From NCBI GenBank assembly GCA_900320185.1, contig ONRD01000013.1, positions 1-52,088 of the forward strand: DNA of 52,088 nt, read 5' to 3'. Both the position numbers and the translations under genes were made by a program. Below, piece by piece: positions 44,235-52,088 of the stretch (position 1 is its first letter; each line of letters starts with the position of its first letter). The stretch comes from an uncultured Bacteroidales bacterium (lineage in GTDB: Bacteria > Bacteroidota > Bacteroidia > Bacteroidales > UBA932). The notes beneath the pieces are model-generated. The model did no database searches. It was given only the letters and a program-made list of their open reading frames with translations, and had not been told where the DNA came from.

Positions 44235-45455
44235 ATGTCCCTGCGCGGAAACATACGAAAGACGATCTTCGCGGCGGCAGCGCTCATCGCGCTGCTGCCG
44301 GTGGTCGTTTCCTGCGGAGGAGGGGAGAGCAAGTCCTCATACACCCCCACACCGGTCCTGTCCGTGAAGACGAATCCTGTTTCCCATGAAGCTGGAAGCC
44401 AGTATGTCGAAGTTTCTTCAAGCGGGGACTGGTCACTGACCTCCAGCGCCTCGTGGCTTACTGCAAGCCCGTCTTCCGGAACCGGCAGCAAGAACAACGT
44501 GGTCCTCTCCTACTCTTCCAACCAGGAGGAAACCGCTCGTACGGCCACCCTTACCCTGACCAACGCAGGCGGTACGGCCACCGTACAGTTCGTGCAGAAT
44601 CCAAAGGGCTCTTCCGGAGGAGGCGGTACCCCGGGCAATCCGGATGGCAGGGGCTGGGGTGCGGCTTCGGCCGACGCTTCCTGGCTGGAACTTCCCCAGA
44701 CAATGGCCGGGGACGGTTTCGAGTTCTTCTGGCATGACATGACCATCGGGGCGGCCAAGACCCGCAACTATTCTTTCTACTGGGATTACGACAACCTTGT
44801 CGCCAAATGGGTGGCCTATCCACTCTGCACCTGGAACATCGGCAGCTCCGTCGGAAGGACGGATGCCTGGGGGCTGGACAAGCTGCTGCCAGCATCCTGC
44901 CAGCCTGACGTCTCGGGCGGATTCCTGGACGGCAACGACGGCTGGTATTCCAGGGGACACCAGATCCCTTCCGCAGACCGCCTGGCCTCCTATGCAGCCA
45001 ATGCCGCAACCTTCTACGGGACCAACATGACTCCGCAGGACAACACCTTCAACGGAGGCATCTGGGCGACTCTCGAGGGCTATGTCAGGAACTGGGCCAA
45101 GGGCAGCGACACTCTCTACGTAGTGACAGGCTGCGTGACCGAAGGTGCGAAGTATTATTCCCTGGACCGTTCCGGGAAGAAGATCACCGTGCCGACAGCC
45201 TATTTCAAGGCCGTCCTCCGCTACAAGAAATCATCCACCATAGGATACAGCGATTTCATGTCGGCCGGGTTCTACTTCGACCATGTGAAGGACAGGAGCG
45301 CAGCGTTCTCGAAATCCTACTCCATGTCGGTTTCCGCCCTTGAGAAGAAGCTCGGCTACAAGCTTTTCGTCAACCTGGACAAGAAGGTAGGGGACGAGAC
45401 GGCAAAGAAGATAAAAGACCAAGATCCAACCACAGTCACCTGGTGGTGGCAATAA
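44235..45455 (+). CDS. BACON-linked NUC1 DNA/RNA endonuclease lipoprotein
   Basis: A 406-residue lipoprotein (lipobox VVSC, Cys27). A BACON domain at about 40-125 (EAGSQYVEVSSSGDWSL, ASWLTASP) and a Gly-rich linker precede a DNA/RNA non-specific endonuclease domain at about 143-400. The active-site His is His242 in YSRGHQIPSADR; the metal-binding Asn is Asn264 in TNMTPQDNTFNGG, followed by the IWATLEGYVRNW helix. The usual Asp-Arg-Gly-His has Ser in place of Asp. Such beta-beta-alpha-metal nucleases cut DNA and RNA without sequence preference. The lipid anchor and BACON spacer suggest display outside the cell. Co-transcribed with BACON/OB lipoprotein 2 and the EEP gene. Confidence 0.88.
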   Translation: MSLRGNIRKTIFAAAALIALLPVVVSCGGGESKSSYTPTPVLSVKTNPVSHEAGSQYVEVSSSGDWSLTSSASWLTASPSSGTGSKNNVVLSYSSNQEETARTATLTLTNAGGTATVQFVQNPKGSSGGGGTPGNPDGRGWGAASADASWLELPQTMAGDGFEFFWHDMTIGAAKTRNYSFYWDYDNLVAKWVAYPLCTWNIGSSVGRTDAWGLDKLLPASCQPDVSGGFLDGNDGWYSRGHQIPSADRLASYAANAATFYGTNMTPQDNTFNGGIWATLEGYVRNWAKGSDTLYVVTGCVTEGAKYYSLDRSGKKITVPTAYFKAVLRYKKSSTIGYSDFMSAGFYFDHVKDRSAAFSKSYSMSVSALEKKLGYKLFVNLDKKVGDETAKKIKDQDPTTVTWWWQ

Positions 45456-45469
45456 CACATACAGAACCG

Positions 45470-46561
45470 ATGAAAAGATTTTTATGCATATTCCTGGCCG
45501 CTTCCCTCCTGGCGCCTTCCGTCATGGCCCAGAAGCCGCAGGGTACCCACGTGATAGGGTTCTACAACCTCGAGAACCTCTTCGACACCTACCACGACGA
45601 GGGGAAGAACGACTACGAGTACCTGCCTGACGGCGCCAACAAGTGGACCGAAGGCAAGTACTGGAAGAAGATACACAACATGGCCCGGGTGATCCGTGCA
45701 ATGAAGGACGACAACAAGGTCTATCACACGATCCTCGGAGTCAGCGAGATCGAGAACCGCCACGTCCTCGAGGACCTGGTGAACGACCCCCAGATCGCCG
45801 ACGCCAACTACCAGATCGTCCATTACGACGGTCCGGACCGCCGCGGTGTCGATGTAGGCCTTCTGTACCGGCCGGACCAGTTCACCCTCATTTCCAGCAA
45901 GTCCATCCCGTTCACCTTCGAGGATTCGGAGGTTGAGTTCACCATGGACACTCTGGAGCAGGCCAATTTCCGCACCAGGGACGTGCTGGAAGTCATCGGC
46001 TCCATCAAGAATCCCGCTACCGGCGCCGATGAGTTGTTCGCCTTCTACGTCACCCACCTTCCCTCCAGGATCGGAGGCAAGAGCGGGGACCTCAGGAGCC
46101 GCGGGGCGGAGATAATCTACCGCAACGCCATGGCCAGGATGCAGGAATATCCAGGCATCAAGATAGCGTGCATGGGCGACATGAACGACGACCCGGTCGA
46201 CGTGAGCATGTGCACCTACCTCCACGGCCTGGAGAGGATCGAGGACGTCACGCCGACGGACTTCTTCAATCCCTTCCTGTCCATGTTCAAGGCAGGCTAT
46301 GGTTCCCTTGCCTACCAGGGAGTCTGGTGCATATTCGACATAATCATGGTCAATTCCAACCTGGCCTCCGCACCGAAGGGCACGTTCTCCATCAAGCCGA
46401 TCGTGAAGAAGAAGTACTACGGCAGGATATTCATCCAGCCGTTCATGGTCGAGCAGGAGGGCCAGTACAAGGGCCAGCCGAAACGCACGACCTCCAACGG
46501 AGCCTTCAACAACGGCTTCAGCGACCATTATCCGACATTCATCGTTATCTCGAACAAATAA
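45470..46561 (+). CDS. Secreted EEP-family nuclease/phosphatase
   Basis: A 363-residue exported protein (signal IFLAASLLAPSVMAQ) of the endonuclease/exonuclease/phosphatase superfamily. The metal site is intact: GFYNLENLFDT (Asn), GVSEIENRHVLEDL (Glu), RRGVDVGLLYR, VTHLPSR (catalytic His), GDMNDDP (Asp/Asn) and the terminal SDHYP (Asp-His pair). I start at ATG 45470 because it begins the signal peptide; an ATG nine codons upstream overlaps the nuclease gene. The chemistry fits hydrolysis of phosphodiesters or phosphomonoesters of nucleotides in the periplasm. No lipobox, so it is likely soluble. Confidence 0.9.
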   Translation: MKRFLCIFLAASLLAPSVMAQKPQGTHVIGFYNLENLFDTYHDEGKNDYEYLPDGANKWTEGKYWKKIHNMARVIRAMKDDNKVYHTILGVSEIENRHVLEDLVNDPQIADANYQIVHYDGPDRRGVDVGLLYRPDQFTLISSKSIPFTFEDSEVEFTMDTLEQANFRTRDVLEVIGSIKNPATGADELFAFYVTHLPSRIGGKSGDLRSRGAEIIYRNAMARMQEYPGIKIACMGDMNDDPVDVSMCTYLHGLERIEDVTPTDFFNPFLSMFKAGYGSLAYQGVWCIFDIIMVNSNLASAPKGTFSIKPIVKKKYYGRIFIQPFMVEQEGQYKGQPKRTTSNGAFNNGFSDHYPTFIVISNK

Positions 46562-46567
46562 GCGAAT

Positions 46568-49495
46568 ATGATAAAGAAACTTACATCTGCAATCCTTGCG
46601 GCCCTGCTCTCTGCGGTGCTCATGGCACAGGCGCCGACCGGAGGCGTCAAGGGAACCGTGGTCAACCGTACGGACAAGACACCTGTCGCAGGCGCGACCC
46701 TGAAACTGATGTCGGGGGCGACCGAAATCGGCACAGTGACGGCCGATGCGCAAGGAAACTTCCACCTGGACGCCCTTCCTGACGGCATGTACGACCTGGT
46801 GATCGATGCCACCGGTTTCCTCACCTCGAGGGTGAACGTGACCGTGAACGACGGCTACGTCAAGAACATGTTCAACCTGTCCCTCTCGCCTGTCGCCGTC
46901 TCTTCCGTGGTCGACGATACCTCCTTCGGCGAGTTCGACCTGGACGGGATGGGCTATGAGGACACACCGACCATCCTGGTGGACCAGAACGACGTGTTCA
47001 ACAACATCGCAGGCTACAATTTCAGTTCCGTCCGGTTCAAGGCCCGCGGCTACGCCAGCGAGTCCCAGGACGTGTACCTCGCCGGCATCAAGATGAACGA
47101 CGCCCTGACAGGGTATTCCCCGTATTCGCTCTGGAGCGGACTCAACGAGGTGACGCGCAGCAAGACGACGTCGATCGGATCGGAGATTTCCGAGTACGGT
47201 CTCGGAAGCTACAACGGCCTCCAGAACATCTACGCGACCCCTTCCAAGGTCCGTCCCGGCACCAGGTTCTCCATCCTGACGAACAGCGCCCTGTACCGCC
47301 TGAGGCTGATGGGCACCTATGCCGTCCCTGAGAATGACAAGGGCTGGTCATATGCCTTCAGCGCATCCGCCCGCCTGGGAGGAAACGACTGGATACAAGG
47401 AGTATATTACCGTTCCTTTGCCTATTATGCCGGCGTCGAGAAGAACTGGGGGGACGTCCACAGGCTCGCCCTCGTGAGCTTCGCGGCGCCCGGAGTCAGG
47501 GGAGCGCAGAACGCTTCCACCCAGGAGGTCTACGACCTGATGGGCGACAACATGTACAACTCCAACTGGGGCTACCAGAACGGGAAGGTCCGCAACGCGC
47601 GCAACAGGATAACCTTCGAGCCCATAACCTTCCTCAAGTACGACTACACCCCGAGCCAGCAGTTCGGCATCTCGGCGACCCTGCTGTGGAGGACCGGGAA
47701 GAACGGCTACACCGCCCTCGACTGGTATGACGCCCCGGATCCGCGTCCGGACTATTACCGCAACCTGCCCAGCTACTTCTACAACGAGAATTCGGACTTC
47801 AACCGCCTGAATCCCGCCAAGGCCGCATGGGCGAGGGATGCGTGGGAGAATAACATCGCAGACGTCACCCATGTCAACTGGGACAGGCTCTACGAGGTCA
47901 ACCGCAACGCCGGAGGCCGGTCCAAGTACGCGCTCGAGGAGCGGCATGTCGACCAGAACGACTTCAATTTCGGTACCGTGGCCACCTGGAAGCCCAGGAT
48001 CAACGTCACGCTGAAGGCCGGACTGAACGCCAAGAGGAACATCACCGAGCAGTACAAGGTCCTCAACGACCTTCTCGGAGGAGACTATTTCCTCAACGTG
48101 GACCAGTTCGCCGAAAGGGATTATTCTTCTTCCAACACCATGATCCAGAACGACCTTGACTACTTCTTCGCCCACGGTGAAGCCCAGAAGGTCAAGCGCG
48201 GCGACAAATATGGCTATGACTACAACGCCCACATCCTCAAGGGAGAAGGCTGGCTGAGCGGCAAGTACACGGTCGGCGGTTTCGAGGCTGGACTCGGCGG
48301 CCGCATCGGCAAGACCGTCTTCTGGAGGGAAGGCTTGATGAGGAAGGGACTTTTCCCCGGACTGGACGGCAACGGCAACCCCATCTCCTACCAGGGCCAG
48401 GTGATAACCACCTATGATTCCGAAGGCCAGGTCATAACCTCGAAGGGTAACTCCCTCAAGGTGGATTTCCTGACATATGCTGCGAAACTCAACCTTGCCT
48501 ACACCTTCAACGGAGGCCACAGGGTCTATGCCAACGCCGGCTATTCGAGCGAGTCGCCCTTGTTCAACCAGGCTTTCATCGCTCCCAGGACCCGCAACAC
48601 GATGATCAAGGACCTTGAGAACGTCAAGTCCCTTTCGACGGATGTCAACTACATGTTCGCCAACAACGGCTACAGGTTCCGCCTGACCGGGTTCTACACC
48701 ACGATCGAGGACCAGACCGACGTAATGAGCGTCTATTACGACCTCAACAACTCCTTCGGAAACTTCGCCCTCCGCAACATCGACCAGAGGCATGTCGGAA
48801 TGGAACTCGGATTCGAAGTGCCTACTCCGCTCAGCGGCCTTTCAGTGGTCGGAGCCTTCACCTATGGTGAATATGTCTACACTTCCAACCCGACCATGAC
48901 CGCCACCGTCGACAACAGTGCGGAAGTGGTCTACGAAGACCTCCTCGTCCCTTACTGGAAGAGCAACCCCGTCTTCAGGAAGAATGCTTCCGGGGAATAC
49001 GTGCGCGGTGCGGACGGCACCTACGAGGTTGACCACTATGCCAAGCATTATGTGCCCAGCACGCCCCAGCTCGCCACCAGCATCGGCCTCTCGTATTTCT
49101 ACAACTACTGGTTCATCGATGCCGACCTCGACTACTTCGACAAGTCCTATCTCGACATGAACCCTCTCTACAGGATTGACGAGACCACTGCCGGAGCCGA
49201 CAAGGTCGTCACGCCCGCCGAAGTCGAGTACATGGCTTCGCAGGAGAAGTTCAAGTCGGCCTGGGTGCTCAATTTCAGCGTAGGCAAGTCCTGGTACTAC
49301 AAGAGGAAGTACCAGTACGGATTCTCCTTGAACGCCAAGAACCTCCTGAACGCCAAGGACATCAAGACCGGAGGTTTCGAGCAGACCAGGATCGTGGACA
49401 ACACTGTCGGCAAGGAGCGTTACTACCGCTTCGACTCCAAGTACTTCTACATGCAGGGATTCAACTACATGCTGAACCTCTATTTCAGATTCTAA
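46568..49495 (+). CDS. TonB-dependent receptor in the nuclease operon
   Basis: A 975-residue outer-membrane receptor. A signal peptide (SAILAALLSAVLMAQ) is followed by a carboxypeptidase-regulatory-like domain (about 24-112; GTVVNRTDKTPVAGATL) and a plug (about 135-235) with TPTILVDQNDVFNNIAGYNF, YLAGIKMNDALTGYSPYSLW and EVTRSKTTSIGSE. A Tyr-rich barrel ends in NLYFRF with the terminal Phe. No SusD partner; the following gene is a DUF5689 lipoprotein 18 bases downstream. It lies six bases after the EEP gene, so receptor and nucleases are made together. I infer import of nucleic-acid breakdown products. Confidence 0.9.
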   Translation: MIKKLTSAILAALLSAVLMAQAPTGGVKGTVVNRTDKTPVAGATLKLMSGATEIGTVTADAQGNFHLDALPDGMYDLVIDATGFLTSRVNVTVNDGYVKNMFNLSLSPVAVSSVVDDTSFGEFDLDGMGYEDTPTILVDQNDVFNNIAGYNFSSVRFKARGYASESQDVYLAGIKMNDALTGYSPYSLWSGLNEVTRSKTTSIGSEISEYGLGSYNGLQNIYATPSKVRPGTRFSILTNSALYRLRLMGTYAVPENDKGWSYAFSASARLGGNDWIQGVYYRSFAYYAGVEKNWGDVHRLALVSFAAPGVRGAQNASTQEVYDLMGDNMYNSNWGYQNGKVRNARNRITFEPITFLKYDYTPSQQFGISATLLWRTGKNGYTALDWYDAPDPRPDYYRNLPSYFYNENSDFNRLNPAKAAWARDAWENNIADVTHVNWDRLYEVNRNAGGRSKYALEERHVDQNDFNFGTVATWKPRINVTLKAGLNAKRNITEQYKVLNDLLGGDYFLNVDQFAERDYSSSNTMIQNDLDYFFAHGEAQKVKRGDKYGYDYNAHILKGEGWLSGKYTVGGFEAGLGGRIGKTVFWREGLMRKGLFPGLDGNGNPISYQGQVITTYDSEGQVITSKGNSLKVDFLTYAAKLNLAYTFNGGHRVYANAGYSSESPLFNQAFIAPRTRNTMIKDLENVKSLSTDVNYMFANNGYRFRLTGFYTTIEDQTDVMSVYYDLNNSFGNFALRNIDQRHVGMELGFEVPTPLSGLSVVGAFTYGEYVYTSNPTMTATVDNSAEVVYEDLLVPYWKSNPVFRKNASGEYVRGADGTYEVDHYAKHYVPSTPQLATSIGLSYFYNYWFIDADLDYFDKSYLDMNPLYRIDETTAGADKVVTPAEVEYMASQEKFKSAWVLNFSVGKSWYYKRKYQYGFSLNAKNLLNAKDIKTGGFEQTRIVDNTVGKERYYRFDSKYFYMQGFNYMLNLYFRF

Positions 49496-49513
49496 GCAAG
49501 GGAGGAAATGACA

Positions 49514-50542
49514 ATGAAAAAGATATTGTATGCTATGACGGTGGCCGTCCTGTGCATGGCCGCCGGGTGCCAGGAGTGGGAACCGGTGATCGGGAACCAG
49601 GGAGAGCCTTCGGACGCCGCGACCGTGACGATGACTCCCAACATGACCATAGCCCAGGTTAAGGAGCTCTACAAAGGGACGCCGTACCATTTCGAGAAGG
49701 ACATAGTGATCGGAGGCAAGATCATCTCGTCCGACATCTCCGGCAATGTCTACCGTTCTCTGTACATCCAGGATGAAACGGGCGCGATCGAAGTGAAGAT
49801 CGGCTCCACCGGACTGTACAACGACTACAAGCTGGGCCAGATGCTCTACGTCAAGTGCGAGGGCCTGACCCTCGGCAATTACGGCGGCATGCTCCAGATC
49901 GGCTACGAGGATCCCACCGGTGAATATGAGACCGCCTACATCGACGTCAAGAGGATCATCGACTCCCACATATTCAAGGGAGCGAAGGGAACTCCGGTTG
50001 CCCCCGAAGAACTCTCGGAAGACGTGGTGGCGGCTGCCGTGAAGGGCGGCTACAAGAGCCCTGTGTTCGGGAAGTACGTGACCCTCAAGGGACTGACCTA
50101 CGCCAATGAAATCTTCGTGCTTGTCTACCTTGACAGCAACGCCAACAAGAAGGCTTCCGGCAACAGGCTCTTCCTCTCCGACCAGCAGTGGGGCATCGAC
50201 ACTTGGGCAATGTCCCAGAACAAGTTCGTGGAGTACCTCGACAGTGGTGTGTGGGACCTTGCCAAGATCGGCAACTCCGGGGACTACAACTACGGGACGG
50301 TCGCCGACCACAAGGAAGAGTTCCGCAGGAATGCATCCGCATATTCCGTGAGCCAGTACTTCAAGATGCCCGGTGGAACGGAGGTCCAGATCCGCAGCAG
50401 CGGTTATGCAAAATTCTCGGACACCAGGCTGGACCAGGCCATACTTGACGGCGGCAAGATCGACGTCACTGGCATCCTGACCAACTATGAGGGTGCCGCC
50501 CAGTTCACCCTGATCGACCTTGACGGCGTCCGTCTCCAGTAA
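49514..50542 (+). CDS. DUF5689 lipoprotein
   Basis: A 342-residue lipoprotein (MKKILYAMTVAVLCMAAGCQ, lipobox AAGC). I use ATG 49514, eight bases after a GGAGG sequence; ATG 49508 is two codons earlier. Residues about 45-150 match DUF5689: VIGGKIISSDISGNVYRSLY, IQDETGAIEVKIG, LGQMLYVKCEGLTLGNYGG. This layout is itself OB-fold-like. The C-terminal half (about 165-342) has a second beta-rich region ending in the QFTLIDLDGVRL strand. Its place after the receptor suggests a surface binding partner, the role SusD plays in sugar systems. Confidence 0.85.
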   Translation: MKKILYAMTVAVLCMAAGCQEWEPVIGNQGEPSDAATVTMTPNMTIAQVKELYKGTPYHFEKDIVIGGKIISSDISGNVYRSLYIQDETGAIEVKIGSTGLYNDYKLGQMLYVKCEGLTLGNYGGMLQIGYEDPTGEYETAYIDVKRIIDSHIFKGAKGTPVAPEELSEDVVAAAVKGGYKSPVFGKYVTLKGLTYANEIFVLVYLDSNANKKASGNRLFLSDQQWGIDTWAMSQNKFVEYLDSGVWDLAKIGNSGDYNYGTVADHKEEFRRNASAYSVSQYFKMPGGTEVQIRSSGYAKFSDTRLDQAILDGGKIDVTGILTNYEGAAQFTLIDLDGVRLQ

Positions 50543-50562
50543 AGGAATAATATCGAACCATC

Positions 50563-52088
50563 ATGAAAAAAGGATTGTCAATCATAGGAGCAACCATCAT
50601 CATGGCAGCTTGTGCACAGACCGGAACCAACCCGTTCCTCCAGGAGTGGAAGACCCCTTACGGAATCCCTCCCTACGACAAGATCAAGACAGAGGATTAC
50701 ATCCCTGCGCTCAAGGCAGGCCTTGAGGAGCAGGACAAGGAGCTCGAGGCGATCCTGAGGAATCCGGAGGCTCCGACCTTCGACAACACCATAGGTGCCT
50801 ACGAGCTTTCGGGCGGAATCCTGTCCAAGGTCGTCGGAGTGCTGTTCAATGTCAACGAAACGGACCGTACCGAGGCCCTCGACAGCGTAGTCGAGCTTGC
50901 CACAGGGCTCCTGACCGCCCATGAAGACGAAATCTCGATGAACAGGGAGTTCTTCGAGAGGGTCAAGGCCGTGTACGACTCCGACCAGAGCGGCCTTACC
51001 AGGGAGCAGCAGGTGGTGCTGAAGAAACTCTACGAGAGTTTCACCCGCAACGGTGTCGCCCTTGACGAGGCCGGGCAGGCGAAGATGAAGGAGATCAACC
51101 AGAAGATCGCCGCCGCCCAGCAGAAGTTCGGGACCAACCTCCTTGACGAGAACAACGCCTTCAAGGAGAGGTTCGGGGTACCGGTGTCTGCATATTCAGT
51201 GGAGATGGCAAGGTGCGAGGACCGCTCGAGGCGCGAGGAGATGTTCAAGGCCTATTCATCAAGGGGCAACAACGGCGGCGACAAGGACAACAAGGCCCTC
51301 TGCCTGGAGATCCTCAGGCTCCGTGCCCAGAAGGCGAAACTGCTGGGCTTCGACAGTTTTGCAGCGTACCAGCTTGACGACAAGATGGCCGGAGACCCGG
51401 CCACCGTGGACGAGTTCCTGGACAAGATCCAGAAGGCTGCCAATGCAAAGGCTGCCGAGGAGGTGGCCCGGATGCAGGAGCTCATGGACGAGGACATCAA
51501 GGCGGGGAAGCTTCCCGCCGGTTCCAGGATCCAGCCCTGGGACTGGTTCTACTATGCCGAGAAGGTCCGCAGCCTCAAGTATTCCCTTGACGAGAACCTC
51601 ACCAAGCCGTATTTCATGATGGAAAACGTCCGCAAGGGCCTTTTCTTCGCCGCCCACAAACTCTACGGCATCAACGTGGAGCCGCTCGACGGCGTGCCTG
51701 TCTACAATCCCGGTGTCGAGACGTTCAAGGTCACCGACGCCGACGGCAGCCTCCTGGGAATATTCACTACCGACTATTTCCCGCGTGAGAGCAAGAGAGG
51801 GGGAGCCTGGATGAACAACGTCCGCGACCAGTACGTTGATGCCGACGGCAACGACGTTCGTCCTATCATAGTGAACGTCTGCAACTTCACCGCGCCCGAG
51901 GGGGATACTCCTTCGCTCCTGACCGTCGACGAGGTGGAGACCGCCTTCCATGAGTTCGGCCATGCCCTCCATGGCCTGCTGACCAAGTGCCACTATCCTT
52001 CCGTCAGCGGCACCAGCGTCACCCGTGACTTCGTGGAGACCTTCTCGCAGTTCAATGAGAACTGGGCTTTCCAGCCGGAGATCCTTTC
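50563..52088 (+). CDS. dcp: M3-family peptidyl-dipeptidase lipoprotein (partial)
   Basis: The first 508 residues of a zinc metallopeptidase; the gene runs off the window end. The N-terminus MKKGLSIIGATIIMAACAQT has a lipobox (MAAC). NPFLQEWKTPYGIPPYDKIK at the start of the mature chain and the long helical region match oligopeptidase/dipeptidyl carboxypeptidase Dcp, and the HEFGH zinc motif lies at residues 463-467. The family removes C-terminal dipeptides from oligopeptides, in the periplasm if lipid-anchored. It starts 20 bases after the DUF5689 gene, so it may be part of the same transcript. The third zinc ligand and C-terminus are not seen. Confidence 0.92.
   Translation, partial: MKKGLSIIGATIIMAACAQTGTNPFLQEWKTPYGIPPYDKIKTEDYIPALKAGLEEQDKELEAILRNPEAPTFDNTIGAYELSGGILSKVVGVLFNVNETDRTEALDSVVELATGLLTAHEDEISMNREFFERVKAVYDSDQSGLTREQQVVLKKLYESFTRNGVALDEAGQAKMKEINQKIAAAQQKFGTNLLDENNAFKERFGVPVSAYSVEMARCEDRSRREEMFKAYSSRGNNGGDKDNKALCLEILRLRAQKAKLLGFDSFAAYQLDDKMAGDPATVDEFLDKIQKAANAKAAEEVARMQELMDEDIKAGKLPAGSRIQPWDWFYYAEKVRSLKYSLDENLTKPYFMMENVRKGLFFAAHKLYGINVEPLDGVPVYNPGVETFKVTDADGSLLGIFTTDYFPRESKRGGAWMNNVRDQYVDADGNDVRPIIVNVCNFTAPEGDTPSLLTVDEVETAFHEFGHALHGLLTKCHYPSVSGTSVTRDFVETFSQFNENWAFQPEIL

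Noticed and set aside
37027-50542. Polysaccharide utilisation locus (SusC/SusD type)
   Set aside because: No SusD-like protein, glycoside hydrolase, polysaccharide lyase or sugar-type regulator is encoded within it; the enzymes present are nucleases.
1-52088. CRISPR arrays, insertion sequences, prophage genes, tRNA or rRNA genes
   Set aside because: No regularly spaced short repeats, transposase or integrase motifs, phage structural proteins, or cloverleaf/rRNA sequence were recognised on reading both strands.

Overview
The window looks like a chromosomal segment of a GC-rich member of the Bacteroidales (phylum Bacteroidota). Four things support this: promoters with the Bacteroidota TTTG / TAnnTTTG pattern rather than TTGACA/TATAAT, many SusC/Oar-type TonB-dependent receptors and lipoproteins with BACON, DUF4876, DUF6850, DUF4270, DUF4294 and DUF5689 domains, the gene order secY-map-infA-rpmJ-rpsM-rpsK-rpsD-rpoA-rplQ, and a SAM-II type leader before metK. 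I cannot name the genus. No insertion sequence, prophage, CRISPR array, rRNA or tRNA gene was seen.

Layout. (1) 1-7786, reading leftward: an outer-membrane locus with a TonB-dependent receptor, a DUF4876 lipoprotein, a DUF6850 beta-barrel and a fimbrillin-like/FISUMP lipoprotein, then a small AT-rich unknown gene at the edge. (2) 7915-15145: housekeeping and envelope genes: a PnuC-type vitamin transporter, acpP with its own promoter and terminator, a leftward glycogen-synthase-like/DUF4270 pair, then ftsX-DUF3098-uppP-lpxH, whose end overlaps a convergent DUF4294 gene. (3) 15335-26054: a 22-gene ribosomal/secretion/transcription operon that starts abruptly at rplP, with its own promoter, and ends after rplQ at a terminator. 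The upstream half of the usual S10 cluster (rpsJ to rpsC) is not here. (4) 26102-29452: a membrane pyrophosphatase followed closely by a LacI-family regulator. (5) 32415-29471, leftward: smpB-miaA-purE and a TPR protein carrying a degenerate aspartic-protease domain. (6) 32525-36768: an M16 peptidase lipoprotein and a convergent metK separated by a bidirectional terminator; metK carries a SAM-II riboswitch ending two bases before its start codon.

(7) 37027-52088: the most interesting region. An Oar-like receptor and a BACON/OB-fold lipoprotein form one unit. After a terminator and a new promoter come a second BACON/multi-OB-fold lipoprotein with two near-identical tandem domains, a BACON-tethered NUC1 nuclease lipoprotein, a secreted EEP-family nuclease/phosphatase, a second TonB-dependent receptor, a DUF5689 lipoprotein and an M3 peptidase lipoprotein cut by the window end. 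No SusD and no glycoside hydrolase is present. My reading, which is inference, is a surface system that binds extracellular nucleic acid (OB folds), cuts it (NUC1), imports fragments (TonB receptors) and finishes degradation in the periplasm (EEP): a nucleic-acid counterpart of a polysaccharide utilisation locus.
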